In this document: piece by piece, positions 16,952-25,825 of the stretch
Numbering within the stretch: position 1 is the first letter of the stretch
Layout: the number at the start of each line of letters is the position of its first letter
Assembly (NCBI RefSeq): GCF_014297285.1
Contig: NZ_JACOQI010000002.1
Location: forward strand, 124,001 to 188,000
Direction: 5' to 3'
Length of the DNA: 64,000 nt
Source: Dysosmobacter segnis
GTDB taxonomy: Bacteria > Bacillota > Clostridia > Oscillospirales > Oscillospiraceae
Translations under genes and position numbers: made by a program
Notes under the pieces: generated by a model
Databases searched by the model: none
Told to the model about the DNA's origin: nothing
What the model saw: only the letters and a program-made list of their open reading frames with translations

Positions 16952-18079
16952 TTATCTCCGGAGAATATCTCCCACGGCCTCCGCCAGCCGGTCCGCCTCC
17001 TGAGGCGTGTTGAAGGCGGAAAAGCTGACCCGGACCGTGCCAGTGTCCAGCGTCCCGGCGGTGCGGTGGGCCAGCGGCGCGCAATGCAGCCCCGCCCGCA
17101 CCGCGATCCCCCGCCGCGCCAGCGCTTCGCCCACGGTCTCCACGTCCCGCCCCGGCACCCGGAAGGACACCACTCCCGCCTGGGCCAGACAGCCGGGATG
17201 GGCGAACACCTCTACCCCGGGCAGCCGGCGCAGACTCTCCGCCGTCCGGCAGGTCAGGGCATGTTCATGGCGCAAAATGGCCTGTGTCCCCTGTCGGCGG
17301 ACAAAGCGAATGCCCGCCAGCAGGCCTGCAATCCCTGGCATATTGTGGGTCCCGGCCTCTATGCGGTCCGGCAGGAAGTCCGGCATCTCCTGACTGAGAG
17401 AAATACTCCCCGTGCCGCCCTCCAGCAGCGGTCTCGGGATCTGACCGTCCCCGCACAAGAGCACGCCGGTGCCCTGTGGGCCGTACAGCCCCTTGTGTCC
17501 CGGCATGGCAATATACGCCGCCCCAAGGCTTTTCATATTGATCGGCAGGATACCGGCAGACTGGGAGGCGTCCACGATCAGCGGCACGCCACGGCTGCGG
17601 CAAAGCGCCGCCACCTTTTCAACGGGCTGGACAAAGCCGAACACATTGGACACATGATTGCAGATCACAACGTCCACGCCGGGCGCGATCAACTCATCAA
17701 AGGCCCGGATCGCTGCCTCCTGATCGAACAGCGGTCCGCCTGCTGCGGACACCTTGGCTTTTAGGGCCGTCAGCGGTCGGGTGACGGCGTTGTGCTCATA
17801 TCCGGAGATCACCACCCGTCCGCCGGGGGGCACCAAACTTTTGATGGCAATGTTCAGGGCATGAGTGGCGTTCAGTGTAAAGGCCACGCCCTCCGGGCCG
17901 TCAAGGCCAAACAGCTCCGCCAGCTCCGTGCGGCACCGGAAGGCGGTGTCCGCAGCCCGCATAGCCAGCGGATGCCCGCCCCGCCCCGGCGAACTCATAG
18001 AGGCCAGCGCCTCCGTCATGGCCCGCCCCACCGCAGGCGGCTTTTGGAAGGTGGTGGCCGCGCTGTCCAGATAGATCAT
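16952..18079 (-). CDS. Cysteine desulfurase family protein (class V aminotransferase fold)
   Basis: 375 residues, PLP-dependent NifS/SufS fold. The start MIYLDSAATTFQKP is family-typical. The PLP lysine is Lys196 (MPGHKGLYG) with Asp170 and His142 in the pyridoxal pocket, and the sulfur-accepting cysteine is Cys333 (GLHCAPLAH). It resembles the TIGR01977 subgroup, often beside selenium- or sulfur-handling genes. The start overlaps the DUF3343 gene by 4 bases, so that small protein is the likely partner. It would release sulfur (or selenium) from cysteine for an undetermined acceptor. No iscU/sufU or mnmA lies nearby. Confidence 0.9.
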   Translation of the reverse strand: MIYLDSAATTFQKPPAVGRAMTEALASMSSPGRGGHPLAMRAADTAFRCRTELAELFGLDGPEGVAFTLNATHALNIAIKSLVPPGGRVVISGYEHNAVTRPLTALKAKVSAAGGPLFDQEAAIRAFDELIAPGVDVVICNHVSNVFGFVQPVEKVAALCRSRGVPLIVDASQSAGILPINMKSLGAAYIAMPGHKGLYGPQGTGVLLCGDGQIPRPLLEGGTGSISLSQEMPDFLPDRIEAGTHNMPGIAGLLAGIRFVRRQGTQAILRHEHALTCRTAESLRRLPGVEVFAHPGCLAQAGVVSFRVPGRDVETVGEALARRGIAVRAGLHCAPLAHRTAGTLDTGTVRVSFSAFNTPQEADRLAEAVGDILRR

Positions 18080-18327
18080 AGGCCCATCTCCTGAATATCC
18101 CCGCCCCGCTGCACATAGATCCGCAGGGGGCCAAGTCCCTCCCGCCGCAGGATCGGCAGGGCCGCTCCCAGATCGTAGGGCGAGATCCGCACCACATAGG
18201 CGCAGCCCAGATCCGTCAGGTCACGGGGCGCCCGAAAGAGCTGGCTGCGGATCCCTGCACGGTTCAGCGCTCTTTGCATCCGCTGCGCATACGTCACGGA
18301 GCGGGCAAGGATCAGATCATATTCCAC
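18076..18327 (-). CDS. Putative Se/S carrier-like protein (DUF3343)
   Basis: 83 residues from a GTG at 18327, chosen because AAGGAGGAACAA sits directly upstream; a longer ATG reading from 18369 has no such site. It matches the DUF3343 family (Se/S carrier-like), with one conserved cysteine (LGCAYVV) and the C-terminal GGDIQEMGL. The fold probably accepts persulfide or selenide from a desulfurase; it overlaps the desulfurase gene by 4 bases. Its role as carrier is an inference from family and context. Confidence 0.8.
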   Translation of the reverse strand: MEYDLILARSVTYAQRMQRALNRAGIRSQLFRAPRDLTDLGCAYVVRISPYDLGAALPILRREGLGPLRIYVQRGGDIQEMGL

Positions 18328-18398
18328 ACTTGTTCCTCCTTCTCTTCGCTCTTTCTGCGACGCGAGCATACCGGCCTTACGTCCGGTATGGCAGCGTA

Positions 18399-18432
18399 GA
18401 AAAAAGGAGACGTACCGAATGTACGTCTCCTT
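18399..18432 (-). terminator. Terminator after ispF
   Basis: Twelve-base-pair perfect stem AAGGAGACGTAC (18404-18415) with GTACGTCTCCTT (18421-18432), followed on the minus strand by a run of Ts. It ends the murD-yunB-ligA-ispD-ispF run. Confidence 0.85.
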
Positions 18433-18453
18433 GTAATATATGCACTGTAACGG

Positions 18454-18939
18454 TCATTTGACCGTCTCGATCAAAGCCACGGCATGGGCCGCCATCCCGG
18501 AGCCGTCCCCTGTGAAGCCGAGGCCCTCCTCCGTGGTGGCCTTCACGTTCACCCGCTCCGGGTCGATGTGCAGCGCCATTGCTATGTTTTCCGCCATCTG
18601 CTGCCGGTAGGGGCCTACCTTCGGAGCCTGCGCCAGCAGCGTGGCGTCGATATTCACCACGGCGCAGTCTTTTTCCGCCAGCAGCCGTCCTACCTCCGCC
18701 AGCAGCTTCAGACTGGAAATACCGGCGTAGGCCGGGTCCGTATCCGGGAACAGCTTGCCGATGTCCCCCAGCCGGGCAGCCCCCGTCAGAGCGTCCATCA
18801 CGGCGTGGACCAGTACATCCGCGTCAGAATGGCCTAAAAGTCCCTTTTCGTAGGGGATCTCCACGCCGCCTAAGATGAGTTTGCGGCCCTCCGTCAGCCG
18901 GTGGACATCATATCCGTGTCCAATTCGCAGGTCTGTCAT
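18454..18939 (-). CDS. ispF: 2-C-methyl-D-erythritol 2,4-cyclodiphosphate synthase
   Basis: 161 residues, standard length. Zinc ligands are in GHGYDVHRL at the N-terminus, with [18 protein letters not shown] and the C-terminal [20 protein letters not shown]. It makes the cyclic diphosphate intermediate of the MEP isoprenoid pathway. Its start touches the ispD stop by one base, so the two consecutive-numbered MEP enzymes are coupled rather than fused as in some bacteria. Confidence 0.97.
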   Translation of the reverse strand: MTDLRIGHGYDVHRLTEGRKLILGGVEIPYEKGLLGHSDADVLVHAVMDALTGAARLGDIGKLFPDTDPAYAGISSLKLLAEVGRLLAEKDCAVVNIDATLLAQAPKVGPYRQQMAENIAMALHIDPERVNVKATTEEGLGFTGDGSGMAAHAVALIETVK

Positions 18940-19667
18940 CAGCGTCCCTCCCGTTCCGCTAAAATAGCCTCCGCGATCACCAGATCCACTGGGGTGGTGA
19001 TCTTCAGATTTTCCTCGTCGCCGTCGATGAGATAGACCACCTTCCCAAGCCGCTCCACAGCGGAGCAGTCATCGGTGACGGGCACCTCGTTTTCCAGCGC
19101 CGACTGCAAGGCCGCCTTCAGCAGATCCGTCTCAAACACCTGGGGTGTCTGCACCGCCCGGAGGGTACTGCGGTCCGGGGTACCGGTCACAGCGCCGTCC
19201 TCGGCCACGGTCTTGATGGTGTCCTTCACCGGCACCGCCGGGGCCGCCGCGCCGCACTTGGCCGCCGCCTCCACCGTGCGGTCGATGAGCGCCGGCGTTA
19301 CCAGCGGGCGGGCGCCGTCCTGCACCGCCAGCAGCTTCGCCTCCGGGGAGGCTTCCAATGCCGCCAGCAGCACGGAATGGCACCGGCTCTCACCGCCCCG
19401 CACCACCTTGCTGCATTTTGTAATGCCGTAGGTCTTGCACAGGGTCGAGATGTCCACCAGTGCGTCCTCCCGGGCGGCAATGACGATCTCATCGATAGCG
19501 GCTGCCCGCTGTAACGCTGTCAGGGTCCGCATCAGGACAGGAACATTGTCCAGAAATTCCATCAGCTTGTCTGTGCCGCCCATACGGCTGGAGCTGCCTG
19601 CCGCCGCCACCAGCGCCGTGCAGAATGGCCGGTTGGCCTCCCTTATTTTCCGAAACAGGGAACGCAT
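18939..19667 (-). CDS. ispD: 2-C-methyl-D-erythritol 4-phosphate cytidylyltransferase
   Basis: 242 residues. The nucleotidyltransferase loop [14 protein letters not shown] lies about 15-20 residues further in than usual, after a short basic N-terminal extension ([15 protein letters not shown]). VQDGARPLV and TPQVF are conserved. It forms CDP-methylerythritol in the MEP pathway. It follows the small membrane gene by 7 bases and is coupled to ispF. Confidence 0.96.
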   Translation of the reverse strand: MRSLFRKIREANRPFCTALVAAAGSSSRMGGTDKLMEFLDNVPVLMRTLTALQRAAAIDEIVIAAREDALVDISTLCKTYGITKCSKVVRGGESRCHSVLLAALEASPEAKLLAVQDGARPLVTPALIDRTVEAAAKCGAAAPAVPVKDTIKTVAEDGAVTGTPDRSTLRAVQTPQVFETDLLKAALQSALENEVPVTDDCSAVERLGKVVYLIDGDEENLKITTPVDLVIAEAILAEREGR

Positions 19668-19674
19668 GATCCCC

Positions 19675-19908
19675 TCACCCCTTTTTGTCTATGTTTTTCC
19701 TGACCAGCCACATAGCCGCCAGCAGTACGGCAGCCAGAACCGCCGTAATGATCCCCTGAATTTCTAAATCCACATACCAGGGTGCCGACTGCATAGCGTA
19801 CAGATCCGGACGGACCTTAAAATCAAAGTACAGGTAGATACATCTCCCTAAAAATACACCGATGCTGCATCCAAGAAAGAGCTTCAGTGTCGCGTACAGC
19901 CGCTTCAT
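19675..19908 (-). CDS. Small membrane protein of unknown function
   Basis: 77 residues with two hydrophobic helices (about 8-28 and 48-68) and a basic C-terminus (RKNIDKKG). Not recognised. The start overlaps the ligA stop by 4 bases and the gene ends 7 bases before ispD, so it belongs to the operon and is probably real. Confidence 0.65.
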   Translation of the reverse strand: MKRLYATLKLFLGCSIGVFLGRCIYLYFDFKVRPDLYAMQSAPWYVDLEIQGIITAVLAAVLLAAMWLVRKNIDKKG

Positions 19909-21902
19909 TTCAGCAGCTCCGCGAACTCGTCCTCCGTCAGCACGGGGACGCCCAACTGCTGGGCCTTTGTCAGCTTGCTGCCCGCAGCCTCGCCCGCCAC
20001 CACATAGGTGGTCTTTTTCGACACGGAGCCGCTGGCCTTGCCCCCCCGGAGGACGATCTCGTTCTCCGCCGTTTTCCGGTCGAACCGGGTCAGGGAGCCG
20101 GTGAGCACAAAGGTCATGCCGGCAAAGCGGTCATCCACCTTCTGAACGGTGCTGTCCATATTGACCCCAGCGGCCTTCAGCCTTGCGATCAGGTCCTTGG
20201 CCTGAGGCTGGTTCAAATAGTCCACAATGCACTTGGCCGTGATCTCGCCCACATCCGGGATCTCCGTCAGCTCCTCTGTCGGAGCGGCGGTCAGGGCATC
20301 CAGAGTCCCAAAGTGCCGGGCCAGCACAGCGGCGGCCTTCTCCCCCACCTGACGGATGCCCAAGCCGTAGATCAGCTTGCTGAGGTCATTGGCTTTGGAT
20401 TTTTCAATGGCCCGGATCAGATTCTCCGCCGACTTCGCCCCCATGCGGTCCAGCTGGGCCACATCCTGTGCATGGAGGTCATAGAGATCCGCCACGTTGG
20501 CGATGAGTCCGTTTTCCACCAGCTGGGCCACCACCGCCGGGCCAAGGCCCTCAATGTCCATGGCGTCCCGGCTGGCAAAGTGGGTGATGTTCCGCTGAAG
20601 CTGGGCGGGACACTCCGCGCCGGTGCAGCGGAGGGCCGCGCCGTCCTCGTCCCGGACCACCGGCGCGCCGCAGACCGGGCACACCTCCGGCAGGGTGTAG
20701 GGCCTCGTCCCCTCCGGGCGCTTTGTCAGATCCACGGACAAAATCTCCGGGATGATCTCTCCCGCCTTCTGCACCAGCACCGTATCTCCGATGCGGATGT
20801 CCTTCTCCGTGATGAAATCCTGATTGTGGAGGGTAGCACTGGTCACGGTGGTGCCCGCCAGACGCACCGGGGTCAGTACCGCCTTGGGCGTCAGGACGCC
20901 GGTGCGCCCCACCTGCACCACGATGTCCGTCACCGTGGCGTATTTCTTCTCCGGGGGATACTTATAGGCCACGGCCCACTTGGGGAATTTGGCCGTGGAG
21001 CCGAGGATCGTGCGGTCCGACAGGCTGTTCACCTTCACCACCGCGCCGTCAATATCAAAGGGATAGTCCATCCGCTCGTCGTTGATCCGGAAGATCTCCG
21101 TCTGGATCTCCGATGTGCCGCGGAGGGTCTTGTGGGGGATGACCTTGAACCGCTGGGAGGCCAGATAGTCAAGGGTCTCCGCGTGGGAGGTGAATTCCCG
21201 GCCCTCCGCCAACTGCAAATTGAACACGGCGATGTCCAGCTGCCGCTGGGCGCAGATCTTGGAATCCAGCTGCCGCAAAGACCCGGCGGCGGCGTTCCGG
21301 GGGTTGGCCATCAGAGGCTTGCCCTCCAGCTCCCGCTTGGCGTTGATGCTCTCAAACACGGACCGGGCCATGTAGACCTCGCCGCGGACGATGAGCCGAG
21401 GCAGCTTTTCCGGCAATGTCATGGGAATGGAACGGACGGTGCGGAGGTTTTCCGTCACGTCCTCGCCCACCCGGCCGTCTCCCCGTGTAGCGCCCCGGAC
21501 AAACACGCCGTCCCGGTATTCCAGGGCCACGGACAAGCCGTCCACCTTGGGCTCCACGGAATATTCCGCCATGGGGCCGAGGGCCTCCTCCATCTTCTCG
21601 CAGAAGGCGGCTACCTCCCCCTCGTTGAACACATCCTGAAGGCTTTCCAAGGGCACCTCATGGGTGTAGGGCTGGAAGGAATCCAGAATTTTGCCGCCTA
21701 CCCGCTGGGTGGGGGAATCCGGTGTGATCTCCTCCGGGTGCTCCGCCTCCAGTTCCTCCAGGCGGCGGTTCAGACGGTCATATTCATAGTCCGGGATCAC
21801 CGGGGCGTCTAAAACATAATAAAGATACCCCTGTTCCGTAAGATAGGCCCGCAGAAAGGCCAGTTCGTCCTTGTAATCGGCAAACTCCGTGCGAAATTCC
21901 AT
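19905..21902 (-). CDS. ligA: NAD-dependent DNA ligase
   Basis: 665 residues. Domain Ia starts the protein, then the adenylation domain with the KxDG motif (EPKVDGLS), the OB fold, the four-cysteine zinc finger (CPVCGAPV...CTGAECPAQ), the helix-hairpin-helix region and a C-terminal BRCT domain (about 590-665, GMTFVLTGSL). It seals nicks in replication and repair. It follows yunB by 12 bases. Confidence 0.98.
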   Translation of the reverse strand: MEFRTEFADYKDELAFLRAYLTEQGYLYYVLDAPVIPDYEYDRLNRRLEELEAEHPEEITPDSPTQRVGGKILDSFQPYTHEVPLESLQDVFNEGEVAAFCEKMEEALGPMAEYSVEPKVDGLSVALEYRDGVFVRGATRGDGRVGEDVTENLRTVRSIPMTLPEKLPRLIVRGEVYMARSVFESINAKRELEGKPLMANPRNAAAGSLRQLDSKICAQRQLDIAVFNLQLAEGREFTSHAETLDYLASQRFKVIPHKTLRGTSEIQTEIFRINDERMDYPFDIDGAVVKVNSLSDRTILGSTAKFPKWAVAYKYPPEKKYATVTDIVVQVGRTGVLTPKAVLTPVRLAGTTVTSATLHNQDFITEKDIRIGDTVLVQKAGEIIPEILSVDLTKRPEGTRPYTLPEVCPVCGAPVVRDEDGAALRCTGAECPAQLQRNITHFASRDAMDIEGLGPAVVAQLVENGLIANVADLYDLHAQDVAQLDRMGAKSAENLIRAIEKSKANDLSKLIYGLGIRQVGEKAAAVLARHFGTLDALTAAPTEELTEIPDVGEITAKCIVDYLNQPQAKDLIARLKAAGVNMDSTVQKVDDRFAGMTFVLTGSLTRFDRKTAENEIVLRGGKASGSVSKKTTYVVAGEAAGSKLTKAQQLGVPVLTEDEFAELLK

Positions 21903-21914
21903 GGAGCGTCCTCC

Positions 21915-22619
21915 TTAGTCTTTGTTGAGTATGTAATCCTTGGCGTCGCCGGCATAGGCGTCCGGGTCCGTCGCAAAATAGGTATAGGTCCCCGGCACCT
22001 CCCCCACGATCACCGTTTCCGCCACGGTGATCTCGTTGGTCACCTGCGTCACGGTGGAATATCCCGGAAGAAGGATGCTGACGTACACGTCGATTCGCAG
22101 GACGATCCTGTGCTTGGTCTGGTTGATCCCGGCGGACTCGAACTGGTTTTCAAACCGGGCCGACGAGGACCCCACCGACTCCATCCGCACGGAGATCCGA
22201 GGCCCCCGGCCCGCCAGCAGGGGCGAGCCCGTCAGGCTGCCCACCGGGATGGACAGTTCCCGGGCAGATACCTGATCAATGCGGCTGAGGATCAGGTCCA
22301 GAATCTGGGATTGCAGCCGATTGAAGGCCGCCATGTTGCTGCGGACCATGGTAATGCGGCCCTCGTTGTCCTTTTCGTAGCTCACCAGCTGTTCATAGGC
22401 GATCTGACCGCTGTCGATGGCCTCGTTCACCGCCTGATAGACGATGCGGTTCACGGCGTTGGATACCCGCGTGGTGGCAAGGCTCCCCAGCAGAGGCCGC
22501 ATCTGTGCCCCCGCGTACAGGGCAAATGCCAACAGCCCGGATATGGCCAACAGCAGCAGCGCCCGCCGGATCTGGGGGCCATCCGGCCCCCGGTGATAGT
22601 AGAAAAATCCGGGACCCAC
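21915..22619 (-). CDS. yunB: Sporulation protein YunB
   Basis: 234 residues with a GTG start preceded by GGAGGTGGG. One N-terminal membrane helix (about 20-40) precedes an extracytoplasmic domain with the YunB-type stretch VGSLTGSPLLAGRGPRI and GINQTKHRI. In B. subtilis YunB is a sigma-E-controlled mother-cell protein needed for efficient sporulation, of unknown molecular role. It sits between murD and ligA, supporting an endospore-forming host. Confidence 0.88.
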   Translation of the reverse strand: MGPGFFYYHRGPDGPQIRRALLLLAISGLLAFALYAGAQMRPLLGSLATTRVSNAVNRIVYQAVNEAIDSGQIAYEQLVSYEKDNEGRITMVRSNMAAFNRLQSQILDLILSRIDQVSARELSIPVGSLTGSPLLAGRGPRISVRMESVGSSSARFENQFESAGINQTKHRIVLRIDVYVSILLPGYSTVTQVTNEITVAETVIVGEVPGTYTYFATDPDAYAGDAKDYILNKD

Positions 22620-22674
22620 AGCCCCACCTCCTCCGCTTTCGGCTCTTATCAGCTTATGCGGAAGGGCTTATTCA

Positions 22675-24045
22675 TTATTTCAGTTCGTTGACGATAGCCT
22701 TGAACACCTGGCCCCGCTCCATGAAGTTGGCAAAGCGGTCAAAAGAGGTGCTGGCCGGGGAGAGAATCACCACATCCCCCGGCTGGGAGCGGGCGTCGGC
22801 AATGGCCACCGCCTCGTGGTAGTCCGCCACGTCGAGGATCTCCAAGCCGTGATAATTTTCCGCCTGCTCCACGGCCTCCCGGATCACCCCCGCCGTTTTG
22901 CCGCACAGCAGCAGCAGCTTGACGTGATCGTTCACCACAGGGCCGAGGGGGGCGTAGCTGATGCCCTTATCCTTGCCGCCGGCAATGAGGATCACCTGCT
23001 CTGGGAAGGAATTCAGGCCCGCGATGGTACGGCTGGGGCTGGACGCGATGGAATCGTTGTACCAGCGGACGCCCTTCCGGGTGCGGATCAGCTCGATCCG
23101 GTGCTCCACGCCGCCGAAGGTTTTCGCGATCTCCCGCATGGTCTCATAGCTGACCATCCCCCGCACGGCGGCGAAGGCCGCCATGTAGTTTTCAATATTG
23201 TGGACGCCGGGCAGCAGAATGTCTTTTGTCTCCATGATGGGCATCACAGCGCCGTTTACGGCTTCATAAATCACGCCGTTCTCGCAGAACACGCCGTTTT
23301 CCACCCGCTGCTTCCGGGAGAACCAACGGACCTCGCCCACCGCTTTCGCGGCCTGACGCACCGTGTCATCGTTGTCGGCGTTGAACACAGCAATATCGCC
23401 GGCATTCTGGTGTGTAAAGATGTTTGCCTTTGCATCCACATACTCCTGATAGTCCTTGTGGACATCCAGATGGTTAGGCGCCAGATTGGTGGTCACTGCG
23501 ATATGGGGGCTTGTTTGCATGGTCATCAGCTGGAAGGAACTGAGCTCCAGCACCGCCATATCCTCCGGTGCGATCTCCGGGGTGTCGCACAGCAGCGGAT
23601 GGCCGATATTGCCGCCCACATGGACGATCTTCCCCTCCGCCGCCAGCAGCTTGGAGATAATGGTGGTGGTCGTCGTCTTGCCGTCGGAACCGGTCACCGC
23701 CAGAATGGGACAGGGGCAGACTGCAAAGAATGCCTCCATCTCCGAGGTGATGACGCTGCCGCCGGCCACAGCCGCCGCCAGCTCCGGCACATCCGGCCGC
23801 AGACCGGGGGTACGGAAGATCACATCCTCATGGAGGTCCGCCAGATATCCGCTCCCCAGACGCAGCTTGCAGCCCTGAGCCGTCAAAGCCTGCCCCAGTT
23901 CTCCCAGATCCTCTTTTTTATCCCGGGCGGTGACGTCGATCCCCCGCTCCAGGAGTTTTTCGATCAGGGGACGGTTGGATACGCCCACGCCGATCACACC
24001 TACCGTCTTTCCCTTCAGGGAGGACAGATATTCTTCAAAGGTCAT
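22675..24045 (-). CDS. murD: UDP-N-acetylmuramoylalanine-D-glutamate ligase
   Basis: 456 residues. It shows the N-terminal Rossmann start (GVIGVGVSNRPLIEKL), the Mur-ligase ATP loop VTGSDGKTTTT, the central domain (NLAPNHLDVH) and the C-terminal domain (YNDSIASSPSRTIAGL, then LIAGGKDKG). It adds D-Glu to UDP-MurNAc-Ala in peptidoglycan synthesis. It is first in its operon, with a promoter at 24096-24124, and stands apart from other mur genes in this window. Confidence 0.97.
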   Translation of the reverse strand: MTFEEYLSSLKGKTVGVIGVGVSNRPLIEKLLERGIDVTARDKKEDLGELGQALTAQGCKLRLGSGYLADLHEDVIFRTPGLRPDVPELAAAVAGGSVITSEMEAFFAVCPCPILAVTGSDGKTTTTTIISKLLAAEGKIVHVGGNIGHPLLCDTPEIAPEDMAVLELSSFQLMTMQTSPHIAVTTNLAPNHLDVHKDYQEYVDAKANIFTHQNAGDIAVFNADNDDTVRQAAKAVGEVRWFSRKQRVENGVFCENGVIYEAVNGAVMPIMETKDILLPGVHNIENYMAAFAAVRGMVSYETMREIAKTFGGVEHRIELIRTRKGVRWYNDSIASSPSRTIAGLNSFPEQVILIAGGKDKGISYAPLGPVVNDHVKLLLLCGKTAGVIREAVEQAENYHGLEILDVADYHEAVAIADARSQPGDVVILSPASTSFDRFANFMERGQVFKAIVNELK

Positions 24046-24095
24046 AAAAACGCTCCTTTATAAAAGCCGTCTATCATCGCGGCTTTCGCCCGGTT

Positions 24096-24124
24096 ATCAT
24101 ACCACACGCCGCAAAAAAATTCAA
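24096..24124 (-). promoter_or_regulatory. Sigma-A promoter for murD operon
   Basis: Minus-strand TTGAAT (24119-24124) and TATGAT (24096-24101) with a 17-base spacer. Confidence 0.65.
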
Positions 24125-24195
24125 TGTAAGGGATCTTTTTTTCTGTTTCTCACCGGGCCGCTCCCTCCCTTTGACCTTTTTCGATGTTCTTTCAC

Positions 24196-24224
24196 TTGAC
24201 AAGCGTCCGTTTTGCAGATACAAT
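24196..24224 (+). promoter_or_regulatory. Sigma-A promoter for degV
   Basis: TTGACA (24196-24201) and TACAAT (24219-24224) with a 17-base spacer, about 75 bases before the gene; divergent from the murD promoter. Confidence 0.8.
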
Positions 24225-24298
24225 GAAATGTAGTATTGAAAACTATTTTTGCCGATCCACTGTCAACATCCTGTGGGTCGAGGTAGGAGTGTGTCATC

Positions 24299-25129
24299 AT
24301 GTTGAATCTTGTCAGCGACAGCAGCTGTGATCTGATCTCCGGGGAACTCAATTCCCCTTACGCCCGTCTGACAGTAGCGCCCATGTGCCTGCACGTCGGC
24401 GGTCAGGACTATCTGGATACGCCGGAGCTGGATATTCCGGCATTGCTGAGCAAGCTGGCCCATCACCGTTCCTCTTCCGCCTGCCCCTCCCCCGCCGCCT
24501 ATGCCGAGGCCTTCGAGCAGGGCGAGGAAACCGTCTGCGTGACCATCTCCTCTCAGCTTTCCGGCTCCTATAACGCCGCCATGGCCGCGAGAGATCTGGT
24601 TCTGGCGGAGCACCCGGAAAAAAAGATCTTTGTGCTGGATTCCCGTGCCACCTCCGGCGCTATGATCCTGCTGCTGCGCAAGGCCGCCGAGCTGGCGGAA
24701 CAGGGCCTGCCCTTTGAGGATCTGTGCGCGGAGCTTCAGGTCTGTCAGAAGAATACCCGTCTCTGCTTCACGCTGGAGCATTTTGACAATCTGGTGAATA
24801 ACGGACGGATGCCGCCTCTGGCCGGCACCCTGCTCCAGACGCTGGGCATCCGCATTGTCGCGGAAGCCACGGCCGAGGGTACGATCCGCGTGGCAAAAAA
24901 GGCCCGTGGCGAGGCCCACACCGCCAGAGCCATCGCCCAGCTCATGAGCGATGCCAAGGACTGCACCGGCAGCCATGTGATCATCACCCACTGTCAGAAT
25001 CCCGAAGGTGCCGATCGGCTGCGGAACGCGATTCTGGACCGTCTGCCGGTAAAGGCTGTGGAGATCCTACCCTGCCGGGGTCTCACCAGCTTCTACGCCA
25101 TGGACAAGGGACTGATCCTCTCTTATTGA
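24299..25129 (+). CDS. DegV family fatty-acid-binding protein
   Basis: 276 residues, the family's normal length. It begins NLVSDSSCDL and keeps the ligand-site patterns of DegV (TISSQLSGSYNAA, VLDSRATSGAM). DegV/FakB proteins bind a fatty acid and present it to FakA kinase; no fakA lies nearby, so the substrate and partner are not shown here. The ATG follows a GTAGGAGTG ribosome-binding site. It is monocistronic: its own promoter lies upstream and rnpB has a separate promoter immediately after. Confidence 0.92.
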   Translation: MLNLVSDSSCDLISGELNSPYARLTVAPMCLHVGGQDYLDTPELDIPALLSKLAHHRSSSACPSPAAYAEAFEQGEETVCVTISSQLSGSYNAAMAARDLVLAEHPEKKIFVLDSRATSGAMILLLRKAAELAEQGLPFEDLCAELQVCQKNTRLCFTLEHFDNLVNNGRMPPLAGTLLQTLGIRIVAEATAEGTIRVAKKARGEAHTARAIAQLMSDAKDCTGSHVIITHCQNPEGADRLRNAILDRLPVKAVEILPCRGLTSFYAMDKGLILSY

Positions 25130-25140
25130 TCGACTTCCCA

Positions 25141-25169
25141 TTGACTTTTCCCGCTGTTTTGCGTACAAT
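25141..25169 (+). promoter_or_regulatory. Promoter of rnpB
   Basis: TTGACT (25141-25146) and TACAAT (25164-25169), 17-base spacer, ending a few bases before the RNase P RNA. Confidence 0.8.
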
Positions 25170-25177
25170 AGACCCGC

Positions 25178-25686
25178 GAGGAAAACAGACAGTCGCGCGG
25201 AAGGGGCGAAAGGCCCTTCCGTGAGGAAAGTCCGGGCTCCACAGGGCAAGGATAACGGGTAACGCCCGCCGAAGGCGACTTCAGGAAAAGTGCAACAGAG
25301 ATATACCGCCGCCAAGGCTGCGCCATGTTGGTAAGAAGCCGGTGTTGATGAACGCTCCCCCAGCGGGAACCGCAGGGGTGTTGTGTGAAGAGGGACGAAG
25401 GGTCCCTCTTCGCGATTACAATCATCCGCCGCAGCGACCGATTCCGTCAGGAATCGGCTTACCGCCAGGGCGTAGCCCTGGCGGTAAGGGTGGAAAGGCG
25501 AGGTAAGAGCTCACCCGATGGTGCGTCAAAGCACCCATCGCTGTAAACTCTATCCGGAGCAACACCGGTATGGGAGCAGGGACTTCGGGTCCCAAGGCTG
25601 GCCCGGCCGCTCCCGGGGTGGCTTGAGCGTACCGGCAACGGTACGTCGAGATAGATGACTGTCAAATACAGAACCCGGCTTATAGT
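25178..25686 (+). ncRNA. rnpB: RNase P RNA, bacterial class A, enlarged
   Basis: Universally conserved RNase P RNA elements are readable: GAGGAAAGTCCGGGCTCC near the 5' end, CAACAGAGA, GGTAAGAGCTCACC, GTAAACTCTATCCGGAGCAA and the 3' ACAGAACCCGGCTTATAG closing P1/P4. It is the catalytic RNA that matures tRNA 5' ends. At roughly 510 bases it is longer than most bacterial class A RNAs. The excess lies between the P8/P9 region and the conserved GGTAAGAG: three successive near-perfect hairpins at 25387-25411, 25438-25457 and 25458-25488. It has its own promoter and a terminator at 25704-25737. Exact ends are estimated. Confidence 0.95.
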
Positions 25687-25703
25687 TTTGCTCGCGTATA
25701 TAC

Positions 25704-25737
25704 AAAAGGAACAGCGGAAATCCGCTGTTCCTTTTTC
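25704..25737 (+). terminator. Terminator of rnpB
   Basis: Fifteen-base-pair stem AAAAGGAACAGCGGA (25704-25718) with TCCGCTGTTCCTTTT (25721-25735), running into a T tract. Confidence 0.92.
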
Positions 25738-25825
25738 TCTTTGCAATTCCGAACAAATGTGCTATACTCAGCATGATGTAAGGACATTCTTATTTTCATC
25801 ACAACTGCCCGGAAAGGAGGCGCAC

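Noticed and set aside
16724-17764. 346-codon plus-strand frame over the hairpin element and opposite the desulfurase
   Set aside because: Arg/Pro-rich shadow; the minus-strand desulfurase is complete.
25123-25774. Short open frames over rnpB on both strands
   Set aside because: The region is RNase P RNA with its own promoter and terminator.
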